Shown: positions 1-6,100 of the stretch, piece after piece | How positions within the stretch are numbered: the first letter of the stretch is position 1 | Layout of the letters: every line of letters begins with the position of its first letter | DNA from: Sulfurimonas sp. | GTDB taxonomy: Bacteria > Campylobacterota > Campylobacteria > Campylobacterales > Sulfurimonadaceae | Direction: 5' to 3' | Length of the DNA stretch: 6,247 nucleotides | Assembly (NCBI GenBank): GCA_015663215.1 | Contig: DQSP01000270.1 | Span: forward strand, 1 to 6,247 | Made by a program: the position numbers and the translations under genes | Notes under the pieces: generated by a model | Seen by the model: only the letters and a program-made list of their open reading frames with translations | Database searches by the model: none | Told to the model about the DNA's origin: nothing

Positions 1-616
1 CTATATCCCAAAAACGACAGTTGTCAGGACTGATTTCATCAATGAGTATGATATTTCCATTCTTGTCTTTTCCAAACTCAAGTTTAAAGTCAACAAGATT
101 AAGACCTTTTTCTTTAAAGTAAGGTTTTAAAACGTCATTTATTTGACGAGCCATACGACGGAGTTTATCTAACTCGTCTTGATGATCTACTAGTTCTAAT
201 ATAAGAGCATGTTGGTCATTGAGTTTTGGGTCACCTAAGTCGTCATTTTTATAATCAAACTCAACAAGTGTAAATGGAAGAACTTTACCATCTTCTATAC
301 CAAGGTTACGAGTGAGTGAACCAGTGGCAATATTACGAACAATCACCTCAATGAGAATTACATCTACTTTTGTATGAAGCATATGGTTGTCATCAAGCAT
401 CTCTACAAAGTGAGTAGGAATACCATTAGCTTCGAGTAGTTTAAAAAGTTCAGTGCTTATTTTGTTGTTAAGAGCACCTTTTCCAGCTTCACTAGATTTT
501 TTTTCACCATTAAATGCAGTAAGGTCATCCTTAAACTCTGAAATGACTAAATTAGCATCATCAGTAAGGTAAAGTCTTTTTGCCTTACCTTCATAGAGTA
601 ACTCTCTTTTTTCCAT
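1..616 (-). CDS. purC: SAICAR synthase (PurC), 3' end cut by the window edge
   Basis: Phosphoribosylaminoimidazole-succinocarboxamide synthase joins aspartate to CAIR using ATP in cytoplasmic purine synthesis. Translating the minus strand from the ATG at 616 gives 205 open codons to the window edge. They start [16 protein letters not shown], the usual PurC N-terminus with the nucleotide-binding EGKAKR motif. Both family signatures are visible: [12 protein letters not shown] at residues 90-101 and LVDFKLEFG at about 174-182, followed by DEISPD at 193-198. Family members are about 235-240 residues, so roughly 30 C-terminal residues lie outside. The start is fixed by an AAGGA box (625-629) inside the end of the upstream protease gene, whose stop codon lies only 2 nt away. 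Co-transcription and probably translational coupling with ctpA are inferred. The same protease-purC order is known in Campylobacter jejuni, where purS and purQ follow. Identification is very secure. Confidence 0.97.
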   Translation of the reverse strand, partial: MEKRELLYEGKAKRLYLTDDANLVISEFKDDLTAFNGEKKSSEAGKGALNNKISTELFKLLEANGIPTHFVEMLDDNHMLHTKVDVILIEVIVRNIATGSLTRNLGIEDGKVLPFTLVEFDYKNDDLGDPKLNDQHALILELVDHQDELDKLRRMARQINDVLKPYFKEKGLNLVDFKLEFGKDKNGNIILIDEISPDNCRFWDI

Positions 617-618
617 TG

Positions 619-1932
619 TTATTTTCCTTGTGTGATTATTAACGCTTTAAGAATATCAACACCAGATTTGAGTTGAATATCTTTATTTAACATTTCGGGC
701 GTGATTATATCTTTTTTATCTTGTGTATCTGCTTTTGTGTCTGTTGTGTTTGAATCAACTTTTTGAAGTTCTTCTTCAAGGTGTTGTTTGAGGTCAGCCT
801 CTTTTATAGCAAACTCGTTTTCATATGTTTTCACTTCACCAGGAAGAACATAAATATCAGGTGTAACACCAACAGCTTGAATAGTTCGACCACTTGGTAA
901 ATAGTATCTTGCGATAGTAAGTTTAATAGCCTCATCTTTTGTTATAGGTAAGACAACCTGCACACTTCCTTTACCAAATGTTTTTTGACCTACTAAGACA
1001 CAGCGTTTATGGTCTTGAAGTGCACCACTAACGATTTCTGATGCACTAGCACTTCCACTATTAATGAGAACAACTAAAGGAACTTTTGTAAGAGTTTTCC
1101 TTTGAGTTGCTGAGTATGTTTTGTTGTCACTCTCTTTTCTACCTTTTTGAGAGACGATTTTTCCCTCATCGACAAATATATCAACTAAATCAACAGCCTG
1201 ATCAAGTAATCCACCAGGATTATTACGCAAGTCTAAAATAATTCCCTTTGTTGTCGCTCTGTGTTTATTGATAGCCTCTGTTACATCTGATGCAACTTTT
1301 TTATCAAAACTAGCAACTCTGATGTAAAGTGTGTCATCGTTTATAAGTTTAGTATGAACAGACTCTATAGTGATAATACCACGAACGATATGAATAGCAA
1401 GTGGTTTGAGCTCACCTTTGCGAACAATTGCAACATCGATAGGGTCACCAACCTTACCGCGCATAAGTGAAACAGCTTCATCAATAGTCATGCCAATTGT
1501 TGATTTTTTATCGATTTTTAAGATAATGTCACCAGCTTTTAAACCAGCTTTATCGGCAGGTGTCCCATCAATTGGGGATATGACTGTTAAAGCTCCATTT
1601 TTCATACCAACAGTAATTCCAAGACCACCAAATTCCCCATTTGTTTGTACTTGCAATCGTTTATAATCTTTTTGTGAAAGAAAGTTTGAATGAGCATCAA
1701 GGTTTTTCATCATACCATCTAGAGCTTTATCCATAAGTTCCTCTATGCTAATATCATCAACATTATACTGCTCAACAATACTAATTACTTTTGAAAATTT
1801 TGCTAATGCTTCTAGTCGAGTGGCCTCTGTGTTTTTAACAGAATTATCTGCTGTGAGAGTAGAAGAAAAAAGTAGACCTATAGAGAGTGCAGTTGTGAGA
1901 AATCCTAATGTGATAAATCTTTTATTTTTCAT
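619..1932 (-). CDS. ctpA: Carboxyl-terminal processing protease, S41 family, with PDZ domain
   Basis: This 437-residue serine protease has a Ser-Lys dyad and would act in the periplasm or at the membrane, trimming or degrading proteins from their C-termini. Residues 1-28 form a signal peptide: KNKR, then a hydrophobic stretch up to about Leu26. An N-terminal helical part (about 35-92) precedes a PDZ domain (about 95-185) with GGLGI at 102-106 and a typical GLKAGDIIL loop. The protease core contains [10 protein letters not shown] (233-242). By alignment with E. coli Prc and B. subtilis CtpB, the nucleophile is Ser296 in GSASASE, the general base Lys321 in TFGKGSVQ, and Gln325 also matches. All are present, so it should be active. 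The tail from about 370 is charged and rich in Glu, Lys, Asp and Thr. Length fits the CtpA/CtpB class rather than the longer Prc. Upstream lies a weak TTAGG box and a TATAAT element; purC follows downstream. Its substrates cannot be told from sequence. Confidence 0.95.
   Translation of the reverse strand: MKNKRFITLGFLTTALSIGLLFSSTLTADNSVKNTEATRLEALAKFSKVISIVEQYNVDDISIEELMDKALDGMMKNLDAHSNFLSQKDYKRLQVQTNGEFGGLGITVGMKNGALTVISPIDGTPADKAGLKAGDIILKIDKKSTIGMTIDEAVSLMRGKVGDPIDVAIVRKGELKPLAIHIVRGIITIESVHTKLINDDTLYIRVASFDKKVASDVTEAINKHRATTKGIILDLRNNPGGLLDQAVDLVDIFVDEGKIVSQKGRKESDNKTYSATQRKTLTKVPLVVLINSGSASASEIVSGALQDHKRCVLVGQKTFGKGSVQVVLPITKDEAIKLTIARYYLPSGRTIQAVGVTPDIYVLPGEVKTYENEFAIKEADLKQHLEEELQKVDSNTTDTKADTQDKKDIITPEMLNKDIQLKSGVDILKALIITQGK
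625..629 (-). promoter_or_regulatory. Ribosome binding site of purC inside the ctpA 3' end
   Basis: On the minus strand the sequence reads AAGGA, then 8 nt, then the purC ATG. The box lies within the last codons of ctpA (Gln-Gly-Lys). Ribosomes ending ctpA translation would therefore stop on top of the purC initiation site, which supports a coupled ctpA-purC unit. Confidence 0.8.
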
Positions 1933-1965
1933 GCATATACCTAATATCTAATTTTTTAAAAGCTT

Positions 1966-1971
1966 ATTATA
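1966..1971 (-). promoter_or_regulatory. Probable -10 box of the ctpA-purC promoter
   Basis: The minus strand reads TATAAT here, a perfect sigma-70 -10 hexamer, 34 nt upstream of the ctpA ATG. No good -35 box lies 16-18 nt upstream (ATCTGC at the 17-nt spacing). The flank is T-rich, a common arrangement in Campylobacterota, where -35 boxes are weak. Predicted transcription start is near 1959, leaving a leader of about 27 nt. Confidence 0.55.
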
Positions 1972-2032
1972 CCTTTTCTTATTAAATAGCAGATAAAAGA
2001 GTCCACTTAAATTTTAAATTATTTTATTTATA

Positions 2033-2038
2033 TATAAT
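2033..2038 (+). promoter_or_regulatory. Probable -10 box of the aroK operon promoter
   Basis: A perfect TATAAT lies 26 nt before the aroK TTG codon, placing transcription start near 2045 with a leader of only about 20 nt. Upstream (2008-2031) are A/T tracts with T-runs spaced roughly a helical turn apart instead of a recognisable TTGACA, as is usual for Campylobacterota vegetative promoters. It diverges from the ctpA -10 box, about 60 bp away. Confidence 0.55.
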
Positions 2039-2050
2039 GTCATCTTGATT

Positions 2051-2055
2051 AAGGA
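2051..2055 (+). promoter_or_regulatory. Ribosome binding site that fixes the TTG start of aroK
   Basis: AAGGA (extended AAGGAAG, 2051-2057) lies 9 nt upstream of TTG at 2065. No ATG or GTG in frame lies between the box and the conserved KNIILIGFMG N-terminus, so the TTG is the best start. Confidence 0.75.
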
Positions 2056-2064
2056 AGTAACATT

Positions 2065-2580
2065 TTGAAAAATATAATACTAATAGGTTTTATGGGTGTG
2101 GGTAAGGGTAGTGTAGCCAGGGAAGTTATCAAAAACTCAAAGTACATGACCATTGATACCGACGATCTCATAGAGTCTATGGAAAATAGAAAAATTAAAA
2201 CTATTTTTGAGCAAGAGGGTGAGCAATACTTTAGAAAACTAGAAAAAAATCTTGCAAAGTGGCTTGAAAAAAGTGTGCAAAATACTCTTATATCTACGGG
2301 TGGAGGTTTTTATAAACAAACAAACCTGAAAAATATAGGTATAATTGTGTTACTTGATTCTCCTTTTGATGCGATTATTAAGCGTATTCAAGAGCATCCA
2401 AATGCAGTTAAAAAATTAAAAAAACGTCCTTTACTTGAAGACTTAAAAAAAGCAAAAGCACTTTATAATGAAAGACGCCATGAGTATCTAAAATTAGCAG
2501 ACATTATAATAGATGTAACAGATAAAGATGTTACGAAATGTTCTGTAGAATTATTAAAAAAGGTAAAAAAACATGTATAA
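2065..2580 (+). CDS. aroK: Shikimate kinase, with TTG start
   Basis: This 171-residue cytoplasmic kinase phosphorylates shikimate with ATP in the pathway to chorismate and aromatic amino acids. The length matches the family (about 160-175). Visible motifs: P-loop GFMGVGKGS (8-16); shikimate-site Asp31 and Asp33 in IDTDDLIE; FEQEGEQYFRKLE (48-60) with Arg57; the GGG at 79-81; lid motif KKRPLL with Arg121; and YNERRHEY (134-141), whose Arg137 matches the shikimate-binding Arg near the C-terminus of characterised enzymes. One oddity: the P-loop reads GK-G-S instead of the usual GK-S/T, so the residue after the lysine, which normally helps bind magnesium, is glycine. That pattern is typical of adenylate kinases (GKGT). 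The rest of the active site is intact, so the call stands. The start is TTG with a good AAGGA box. The stop overlaps the next gene by 8 nt, suggesting coupled translation. Confidence 0.95.
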   Translation: MKNIILIGFMGVGKGSVAREVIKNSKYMTIDTDDLIESMENRKIKTIFEQEGEQYFRKLEKNLAKWLEKSVQNTLISTGGGFYKQTNLKNIGIIVLLDSPFDAIIKRIQEHPNAVKKLKKRPLLEDLKKAKALYNERRHEYLKLADIIIDVTDKDVTKCSVELLKKVKKHV

Positions 2581-3004
2581 ATTATTATTAATTATGTTGC
2601 TAGCTACAACTACTTTGTTTGCTGCACAAGTGAAATGGGCAAAAGACTTTAAAAGTGGTATTGAAACTGCAAAAAAAGAGAAAAAGCCAGTGCTTTTTAT
2701 TATCTCTAGAGATACTTGTAAGTATTGTGTACTTTTAGAAAACACAACTTTTAAGAATGAGCAAATTGTGGCAGTCTTAAATAAAGACTTTATTGCAATT
2801 CGTTCATGGACAAATGAGAACGATTTTATTCCTCAAGATTTAAGACGAGCTACACCGGGTCTTCCTGGTATATGGTTCTTAAATTCTCAAGGTGAACCTA
2901 TGTACCAACCTATGCTCGGATATGTAGAGGCAGAAAAGTTTTATGGAGCACTAGGTGTAGTAAAAAAAAGATTTACCACTCAAAATAATAAAAATGGAAA
3001 ATAA
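2573..3004 (+). CDS. Exported thioredoxin-fold protein with CKYC active site
   Basis: The 143-residue protein has a signal peptide of about 18 residues (MYKLLLIMLLATTTLFAA, likely cut near Ala17-Ala18), so it should be periplasmic or anchored at the membrane. The mature part is a compact thioredoxin-like domain: KKEKKPVLFIIS strand (34-45), redox motif CKYC (Cys49, Cys52), a following helix, and GLPGIWFL (96-103) with the likely cis-proline Pro98. It resembles the Thioredoxin_7/DsbD-gamma-like group, which reduces or oxidises thiols in the envelope, including in cytochrome c maturation. The exact partner is unknown. There are no other cysteines. ATG at 2573 overlaps the aroK stop by 8 nt, with AAAGG about 9 nt upstream; hisD begins 3 nt after its stop. 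Placement in a biosynthetic operon gives no direct clue to its role. The fold and export calls are secure, the physiological role is not. Confidence 0.85.
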   Translation: MYKLLLIMLLATTTLFAAQVKWAKDFKSGIETAKKEKKPVLFIISRDTCKYCVLLENTTFKNEQIVAVLNKDFIAIRSWTNENDFIPQDLRRATPGLPGIWFLNSQGEPMYQPMLGYVEAEKFYGALGVVKKRFTTQNNKNGK

Positions 3005-3007
3005 AAG

Positions 3008-4297
3008 ATGATATTTGTAAAATCAAACGATAAAAGTTTTCAAGCAGAATTCGAAGAGCTATTAGGGCGTGGAAAGATGGATATGGCACATGTAAGTGTC
3101 ATCGTTGGAAATATTATAACAGAGATAAAAGAGAAAAAAAATAGTGCACTTAAAGAGCATATAGCTAAGTTCGACAACTGGACTCCAAAGAGTGATGCAG
3201 ATTTGAAAATATCTACTGAGTCTATGAGTAAAGCATATGATGAACTAGAGCCAAAACTAAAGTCTGCACTCCATTTAGCATATGATAGGATTAAAGTATA
3301 TCACGAAAAGCAGAAGCCAAAATCATGGTTTGATACGGAAGATAATGGAACTATACTTGGTCAAAAAGTAACGGCTGTTGATAGTGCAGGACTTTATATT
3401 CCTGGTGGAAAAGCAGCTTACCCATCTTCACTTTTAATGAATGTGATTCCAGCACAAGTTGCAGGTGTAGAAAATATTGTTATCTGTACACCAACTCCAG
3501 ATAATGAGCCAAATGAATTGCTTCTTGCGGCATGTCACCTATGTGGTGTAGACCAAGTTTATAAGGTGGGTGGTGCTTCGGCAATCGCTGCTATGGCTTA
3601 TGGAACAGAGAGTATTCCTAAGGTAGATGTTATAACAGGTCCTGGAAATATTTTTGTCGCTACAGCGAAAAAGATGGTCTTTGGTGATGTAAATATAGAC
3701 ATGATAGCAGGACCAAGCGAGATAGGGATTTTAGCTGATGATAGTGCAAATGCAAATCACTTAGCAATAGACTTACTTTCACAAGCAGAACATGATGAGA
3801 TGGCAAGTTCTATCCTTATAACACCATCCCAAAAACTAGCTGATGCAGTGAAAATTGAGCTAGAAAATTGGTTAGTAAAATTACCACGCGAAAAGATAGC
3901 TCGTAAGTCTATTGAAGATCGTGGTGCTATCATAGTTACAGCTGATATGGATGAGGCGATTAAACTGATGAATGACATTGCTCCTGAGCATTTAGAAGTA
4001 GCAACAGCTTCACCTTTTGAATTACTTCCATTTATTAAGCATGCAGGTGCTATTTTCTTAGGCCACAACACTCCTGAAGCGATTGGTGATTATGTGGCTG
4101 GACCAAACCATACATTACCAACTGGTGGCACTGCAAAGTTTTATTCCCCTTTAGGGGTTGAAAATTTTATGAAAAAAACATCTATCATCTCTTTTAGTAA
4201 ACAAGCAATCAATGAAATAGGTGAAGAGTGTGCACTAATCGCAAATACCGAAGGTTTAACGGCACATGAAGAGTCTGTCCGAGTGAGATTAAACTAA
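3008..4297 (+). CDS. hisD: Histidinol dehydrogenase
   Basis: This 429-residue zinc enzyme catalyses the last two steps of histidine synthesis, oxidising histidinol to histidine with two NAD+ in the cytoplasm. Length equals that of the family (about 430). The sequence shows GLYIPGGKAAYPSSLLMN (128-145), a GPGN segment (211-214) and IAGPSEIGILAD (233-244). Zinc ligands corresponding to E. coli Gln259, His262, Asp360 and His419 are Gln259, His262, Asp361 and His420. The catalytic Glu-His pair is Glu327-His328 in APEHLE. All are present, so an active enzyme is expected. ATG at 3008 follows the thioredoxin-like gene after 3 nt, with GGA (2996-2998) as a modest ribosome binding site overlapping that gene's end. 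It appears to be the last gene of the aroK unit. No other his genes are in view, so the his pathway is probably scattered, as is common in this phylum. Confidence 0.97.
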   Translation: MIFVKSNDKSFQAEFEELLGRGKMDMAHVSVIVGNIITEIKEKKNSALKEHIAKFDNWTPKSDADLKISTESMSKAYDELEPKLKSALHLAYDRIKVYHEKQKPKSWFDTEDNGTILGQKVTAVDSAGLYIPGGKAAYPSSLLMNVIPAQVAGVENIVICTPTPDNEPNELLLAACHLCGVDQVYKVGGASAIAAMAYGTESIPKVDVITGPGNIFVATAKKMVFGDVNIDMIAGPSEIGILADDSANANHLAIDLLSQAEHDEMASSILITPSQKLADAVKIELENWLVKLPREKIARKSIEDRGAIIVTADMDEAIKLMNDIAPEHLEVATASPFELLPFIKHAGAIFLGHNTPEAIGDYVAGPNHTLPTGGTAKFYSPLGVENFMKKTSIISFSKQAINEIGEECALIANTEGLTAHEESVRVRLN

Positions 4298-4307
4298 ATA
4301 ACACCAA

Positions 4308-4352
4308 TTATCTACAAGTAATTCTTTACACTTTCTTTACACTTGTAGATAA
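4308..4352. repeat. Perfect 12-bp inverted repeat around a 21-nt loop, downstream of hisD
   Basis: TTATCTACAAGT (4308-4319) is the exact reverse complement of ACTTGTAGATAA (4341-4352). It starts 11 bp after the hisD stop. In RNA it would form a 12-bp AU-rich hairpin, but no T-run follows on either strand, so a standard intrinsic terminator is not supported. It could stabilise the hisD message end, or serve as an operator for a dimeric regulator of the downstream operon; the function is inferred. Confidence 0.7.
4322..4343 (+). repeat. Perfect tandem 11-bp direct repeat (TTCTTTACACT x2)
   Basis: TTCTTTACACT occurs at 4322-4332 and again without a gap at 4333-4343, lying mostly in the loop of the surrounding inverted repeat and running 3 bp into its right arm. 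An 11-bp period with a shared TTTACAC heptamer is the geometry typical of OmpR/PhoB-type response regulator sites. It lies about 120 bp upstream of the likely -10 box of the molybdoenzyme operon. The regulator is unknown; the binding role is an inference. Confidence 0.55.
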
Positions 4353-4437
4353 GTAAGATAAAATTACTCATAAATCAAAAAATAATCACAAAATTACAAT
4401 AAATTTATAACTCCTTTAAGATAACTTAGATAATATA

Positions 4438-4467
4438 TTAACAGTAAAAAAGCCCCTTTTGTATAAT
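4438..4467 (+). promoter_or_regulatory. Promoter of the iron-sulfur/NrfD/molybdoenzyme operon
   Basis: TTAACA (4438-4443, one mismatch to TTGACA) is followed after 18 nt by a perfect TATAAT (4462-4467), which is preceded by TTTTG as in Campylobacterota -10 regions. Transcription would start near 4474, giving a leader of about 70 nt before the ATG at 4547. It is the strongest promoter match seen in the window. Confidence 0.65.
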
Positions 4468-4483
4468 ATTAGGGACTCTTTTA
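4445..4483. repeat. Imperfect dyad spanning the -10 box, possible operator or hairpin
   Basis: The arms 4445-4457 and 4471-4483 pair at 11 of 13 positions around a 13-nt loop that contains the TATAAT box. In a minus-strand transcript the two mismatches become G-U pairs and the stem is continuous, with a six-T run in the outer arm. It could be an operator covering the promoter, a weak terminator after hisD, or a barrier to antisense transcription. Confidence 0.4.
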
Positions 4484-4535
4484 ATATAAATAAGTCGTAG
4501 TTATAAATCTAAACTAGCCATTAAGTAAGTGGCCC

Positions 4536-4541
4536 AAGGAG
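4536..4541 (+). promoter_or_regulatory. Ribosome binding site that decides the start of the iron-sulfur subunit
   Basis: AAGGAG lies 5 nt before the ATG at 4547. An in-frame GTG at 4529 would put this box inside the coding region and has no box of its own, so the ATG is preferred. The protein family also normally begins just before the first cysteine cluster. Confidence 0.85.
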
Positions 4542-4546
4542 AATAT

Positions 4547-5185
4547 ATGCAATTAGGTTTCCTAGTTGATTTACACCTGTGTATGGGTTGTAAAGGATGT
4601 GAGATCGCATGTAAAGTGGAGAATGAAGTTCCACTGAGTACATGGAGATTACGTGTAAAGTATGTAGATGTGGGTACATTCCCAGAAACAAAGAGAACTT
4701 TTACACCGCTAAGATGTAATCATTGTGAAAATGCTCCATGTGAGAGAATTTGTCCAGTATCTGCTCTTCATTATCTTGATAATGGAATTGTAAACATTGA
4801 TAAAGAGCGTTGTATTGGTTGTGCAGGTTGTGTTATGGCTTGTCCTTATGGTGCTATCTATATTGACCCACAAACACAGACTGCTGATAAATGTACTTAC
4901 TGTGCACACCGTATTGCTTCATCTATGATGCCAGCATGTGTTGTTGCATGTCCTGTTCAAGCAAATATATTTGGTGATTTAGATGATGCTTCATCAAATA
5001 TTTCCAAGTATATTCAAACGAATCAAGGAAATGTACAAGTTCGTAAACCTGAGAAGGGAACGAATCCTCATCACTACTATGTAGGCGGTGGTAATGTTTC
5101 TCTTAATCCTTTGGCTTCTCATAGAGTTGATGGTTATTCACTATTTAACAAAATTACAACACTTCCAGTAGGAGGACACCACTAA
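4547..5185 (+). CDS. Four-cluster [4Fe-4S] electron-transfer subunit (PsrB/PhsB type)
   Basis: This 212-residue protein carries electrons between the membrane quinone subunit and the molybdenum catalytic subunit of a complex iron-sulfur molybdoenzyme. Sixteen cysteines fall into four groups: 12/15/18/22, 57/60/65/69, 89/92/95/99 and 116/119/131/135. This is the complete set for four [4Fe-4S] clusters, as in the DmsB/PsrB/NrfC family. Segments such as CMGCKGCEIAC, CNHCENAPCERICP, CIGCAGCVMACPYGA and the ACPVQA near Cys135 are typical. The tail after about 145 is polar and Gly/Asn/His-rich. It has no signal peptide. If the enzyme faces the periplasm, it would be carried across with the Tat-exported catalytic subunit, as known for relatives. 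The stop overlaps the next start by 1 nt (TAATG). The reaction served could be with polysulfide, thiosulfate, tetrathionate, sulfite or another oxyanion; the subunit does not discriminate. Confidence 0.92.
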   Translation: MQLGFLVDLHLCMGCKGCEIACKVENEVPLSTWRLRVKYVDVGTFPETKRTFTPLRCNHCENAPCERICPVSALHYLDNGIVNIDKERCIGCAGCVMACPYGAIYIDPQTQTADKCTYCAHRIASSMMPACVVACPVQANIFGDLDDASSNISKYIQTNQGNVQVRKPEKGTNPHHYYVGGGNVSLNPLASHRVDGYSLFNKITTLPVGGHH

Positions 5186-6087
5186 TGGCAGCTCATGAAA
5201 TTTTAGCAGCTACTAATGCTGTAGTAACTTTAGATGTAGCACTTCCTGGTATCGTTTGGCCTTGGTTTGTTACTATGAATATGTGGGCAAAGAGTATAGG
5301 AACTGGTGTGATTTTCATGCTTTTTATACTTTTAAGAATGCACCCAGAATCAGCTAATAAGTTAAGATTACCAACTGCTATTACAGCATTTGTTTTTATT
5401 AACATTTTTTTACTGTTTACTTTAGCAGATTTACACCAACCATTTAGAATGTGGCATATTTTTTTCTATCCTCATTTAACTTCGGCTATTGCTATTGGAT
5501 CTTTTATGGCATCTGCTTTTCTTGGTCTTTTAACACTTTTAGTGTTCTTAGCATGGAAAAAGCAAGATGAAGCATTCGATAAAGTATTTTTATGGGTAAC
5601 TATATTAGCTATTCCTGTTACTTTATATACTGCAGCATTAATGGCACAGTGTACAGCACGTGAATTATGGCAAATGCCAACAGAGTCAGCACAAATGATT
5701 CTAGCAGCAACTGTTTCTGGTTCAGCAGCGATGATTCTTTTAGGTGGATCAAAACTTACTTATGAAGCAAAACAGACTTTAGGTGTTGTTTTGGGATTAA
5801 GTGCATTAATGGCATTCATTATTTATATGTCAGAGTATGTATTTGGACCGATGAAAGCAGAAGAAGTTGCATTTACTATGGAATATATCAAAGGTGACGG
5901 ACCATACACAGTTATGTTCTGGTTAGGTCAATGGATGACTTATATTATACCAATGGTACTAGTTGTATTAAGTAGAAGTTCAAAAAGCGAAGCTTTATTA
6001 AAATTAGCAGCGTTATTAGCACTTGTGGGTCTATTCATGGTTAAACATGTATGGTTAATTATTCCACAATTATTACCAATGAGTTAA
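5185..6087 (+). CDS. nrfD: NrfD/PsrC-family membrane subunit, quinone-reactive anchor
   Basis: This 300-residue integral membrane protein is expected to exchange electrons and protons with (mena)quinone and to anchor the iron-sulfur and molybdenum subunits. About eight hydrophobic helices can be drawn, at roughly 22-51, 62-82, 98-123, 133-153, 167-188, 198-218, 243-263 and 270-296. This matches PsrC, the membrane subunit of polysulfide reductase. LADLHQPFRMWH (80-91) fits the conserved Asp-Leu-x-x-Pro-x-Arg-x-x-His segment after the second helix. It binds no heme as far as can be seen, since NrfD proteins lack the heme-b histidine pattern. ATG at 5185 overlaps the previous stop and has a strong AGGAGGA box (5170-5176), so the start is certain. 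The next gene begins 13 nt after the stop. The family also contains anchors for tetrathionate, thiosulfate, sulfite and nitrite systems, so the family is secure but the substrate is open. Confidence 0.92.
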   Translation: MAAHEILAATNAVVTLDVALPGIVWPWFVTMNMWAKSIGTGVIFMLFILLRMHPESANKLRLPTAITAFVFINIFLLFTLADLHQPFRMWHIFFYPHLTSAIAIGSFMASAFLGLLTLLVFLAWKKQDEAFDKVFLWVTILAIPVTLYTAALMAQCTARELWQMPTESAQMILAATVSGSAAMILLGGSKLTYEAKQTLGVVLGLSALMAFIIYMSEYVFGPMKAEEVAFTMEYIKGDGPYTVMFWLGQWMTYIIPMVLVVLSRSSKSEALLKLAALLALVGLFMVKHVWLIIPQLLPMS

Positions 6088-6100
6088 GGAGAAAATATTA

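Noticed and set aside
1406..1666. Plus-strand open frame of 86 codons inside ctpA
   Set aside because: It lies opposite the conserved PDZ-coding part of ctpA, has no ribosome binding site and no recognisable domain; it is a shadow of the real gene.
1745..1951. Plus-strand open frame of 68 codons opposite the ctpA signal peptide region
   Set aside because: It is antisense to the ctpA N-terminus, with no family resemblance and no initiation signals.
3757..4071. Minus-strand open frame of 104 codons inside hisD
   Set aside because: It lies opposite the zinc and catalytic region of hisD, whose residues are fully conserved; the reverse protein resembles nothing known.
4308..4352. Intrinsic terminator of the aroK-hisD unit
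   Set aside because: The 12-bp stem is AT-rich with a 21-nt loop and no T-run after it on either strand; it was kept as a repeat instead.
4298..4546. Small RNA, tRNA or riboswitch in the intergenic region
   Set aside because: No tRNA-like arms, conserved riboswitch core or G/C-rich folded domain was seen; outside the repeats and promoter it is plain AT-rich DNA.
4709..4909. Minus-strand open frame rich in Thr and Ser
   Set aside because: It is the reverse of cysteine-rich cluster motifs; its composition is explained by the sense coding sequence.
5193..5405. Minus-strand open frame of 70 codons opposite the start of nrfD
   Set aside because: It is antisense to the first two membrane helices of a clear gene, with no supporting signals.
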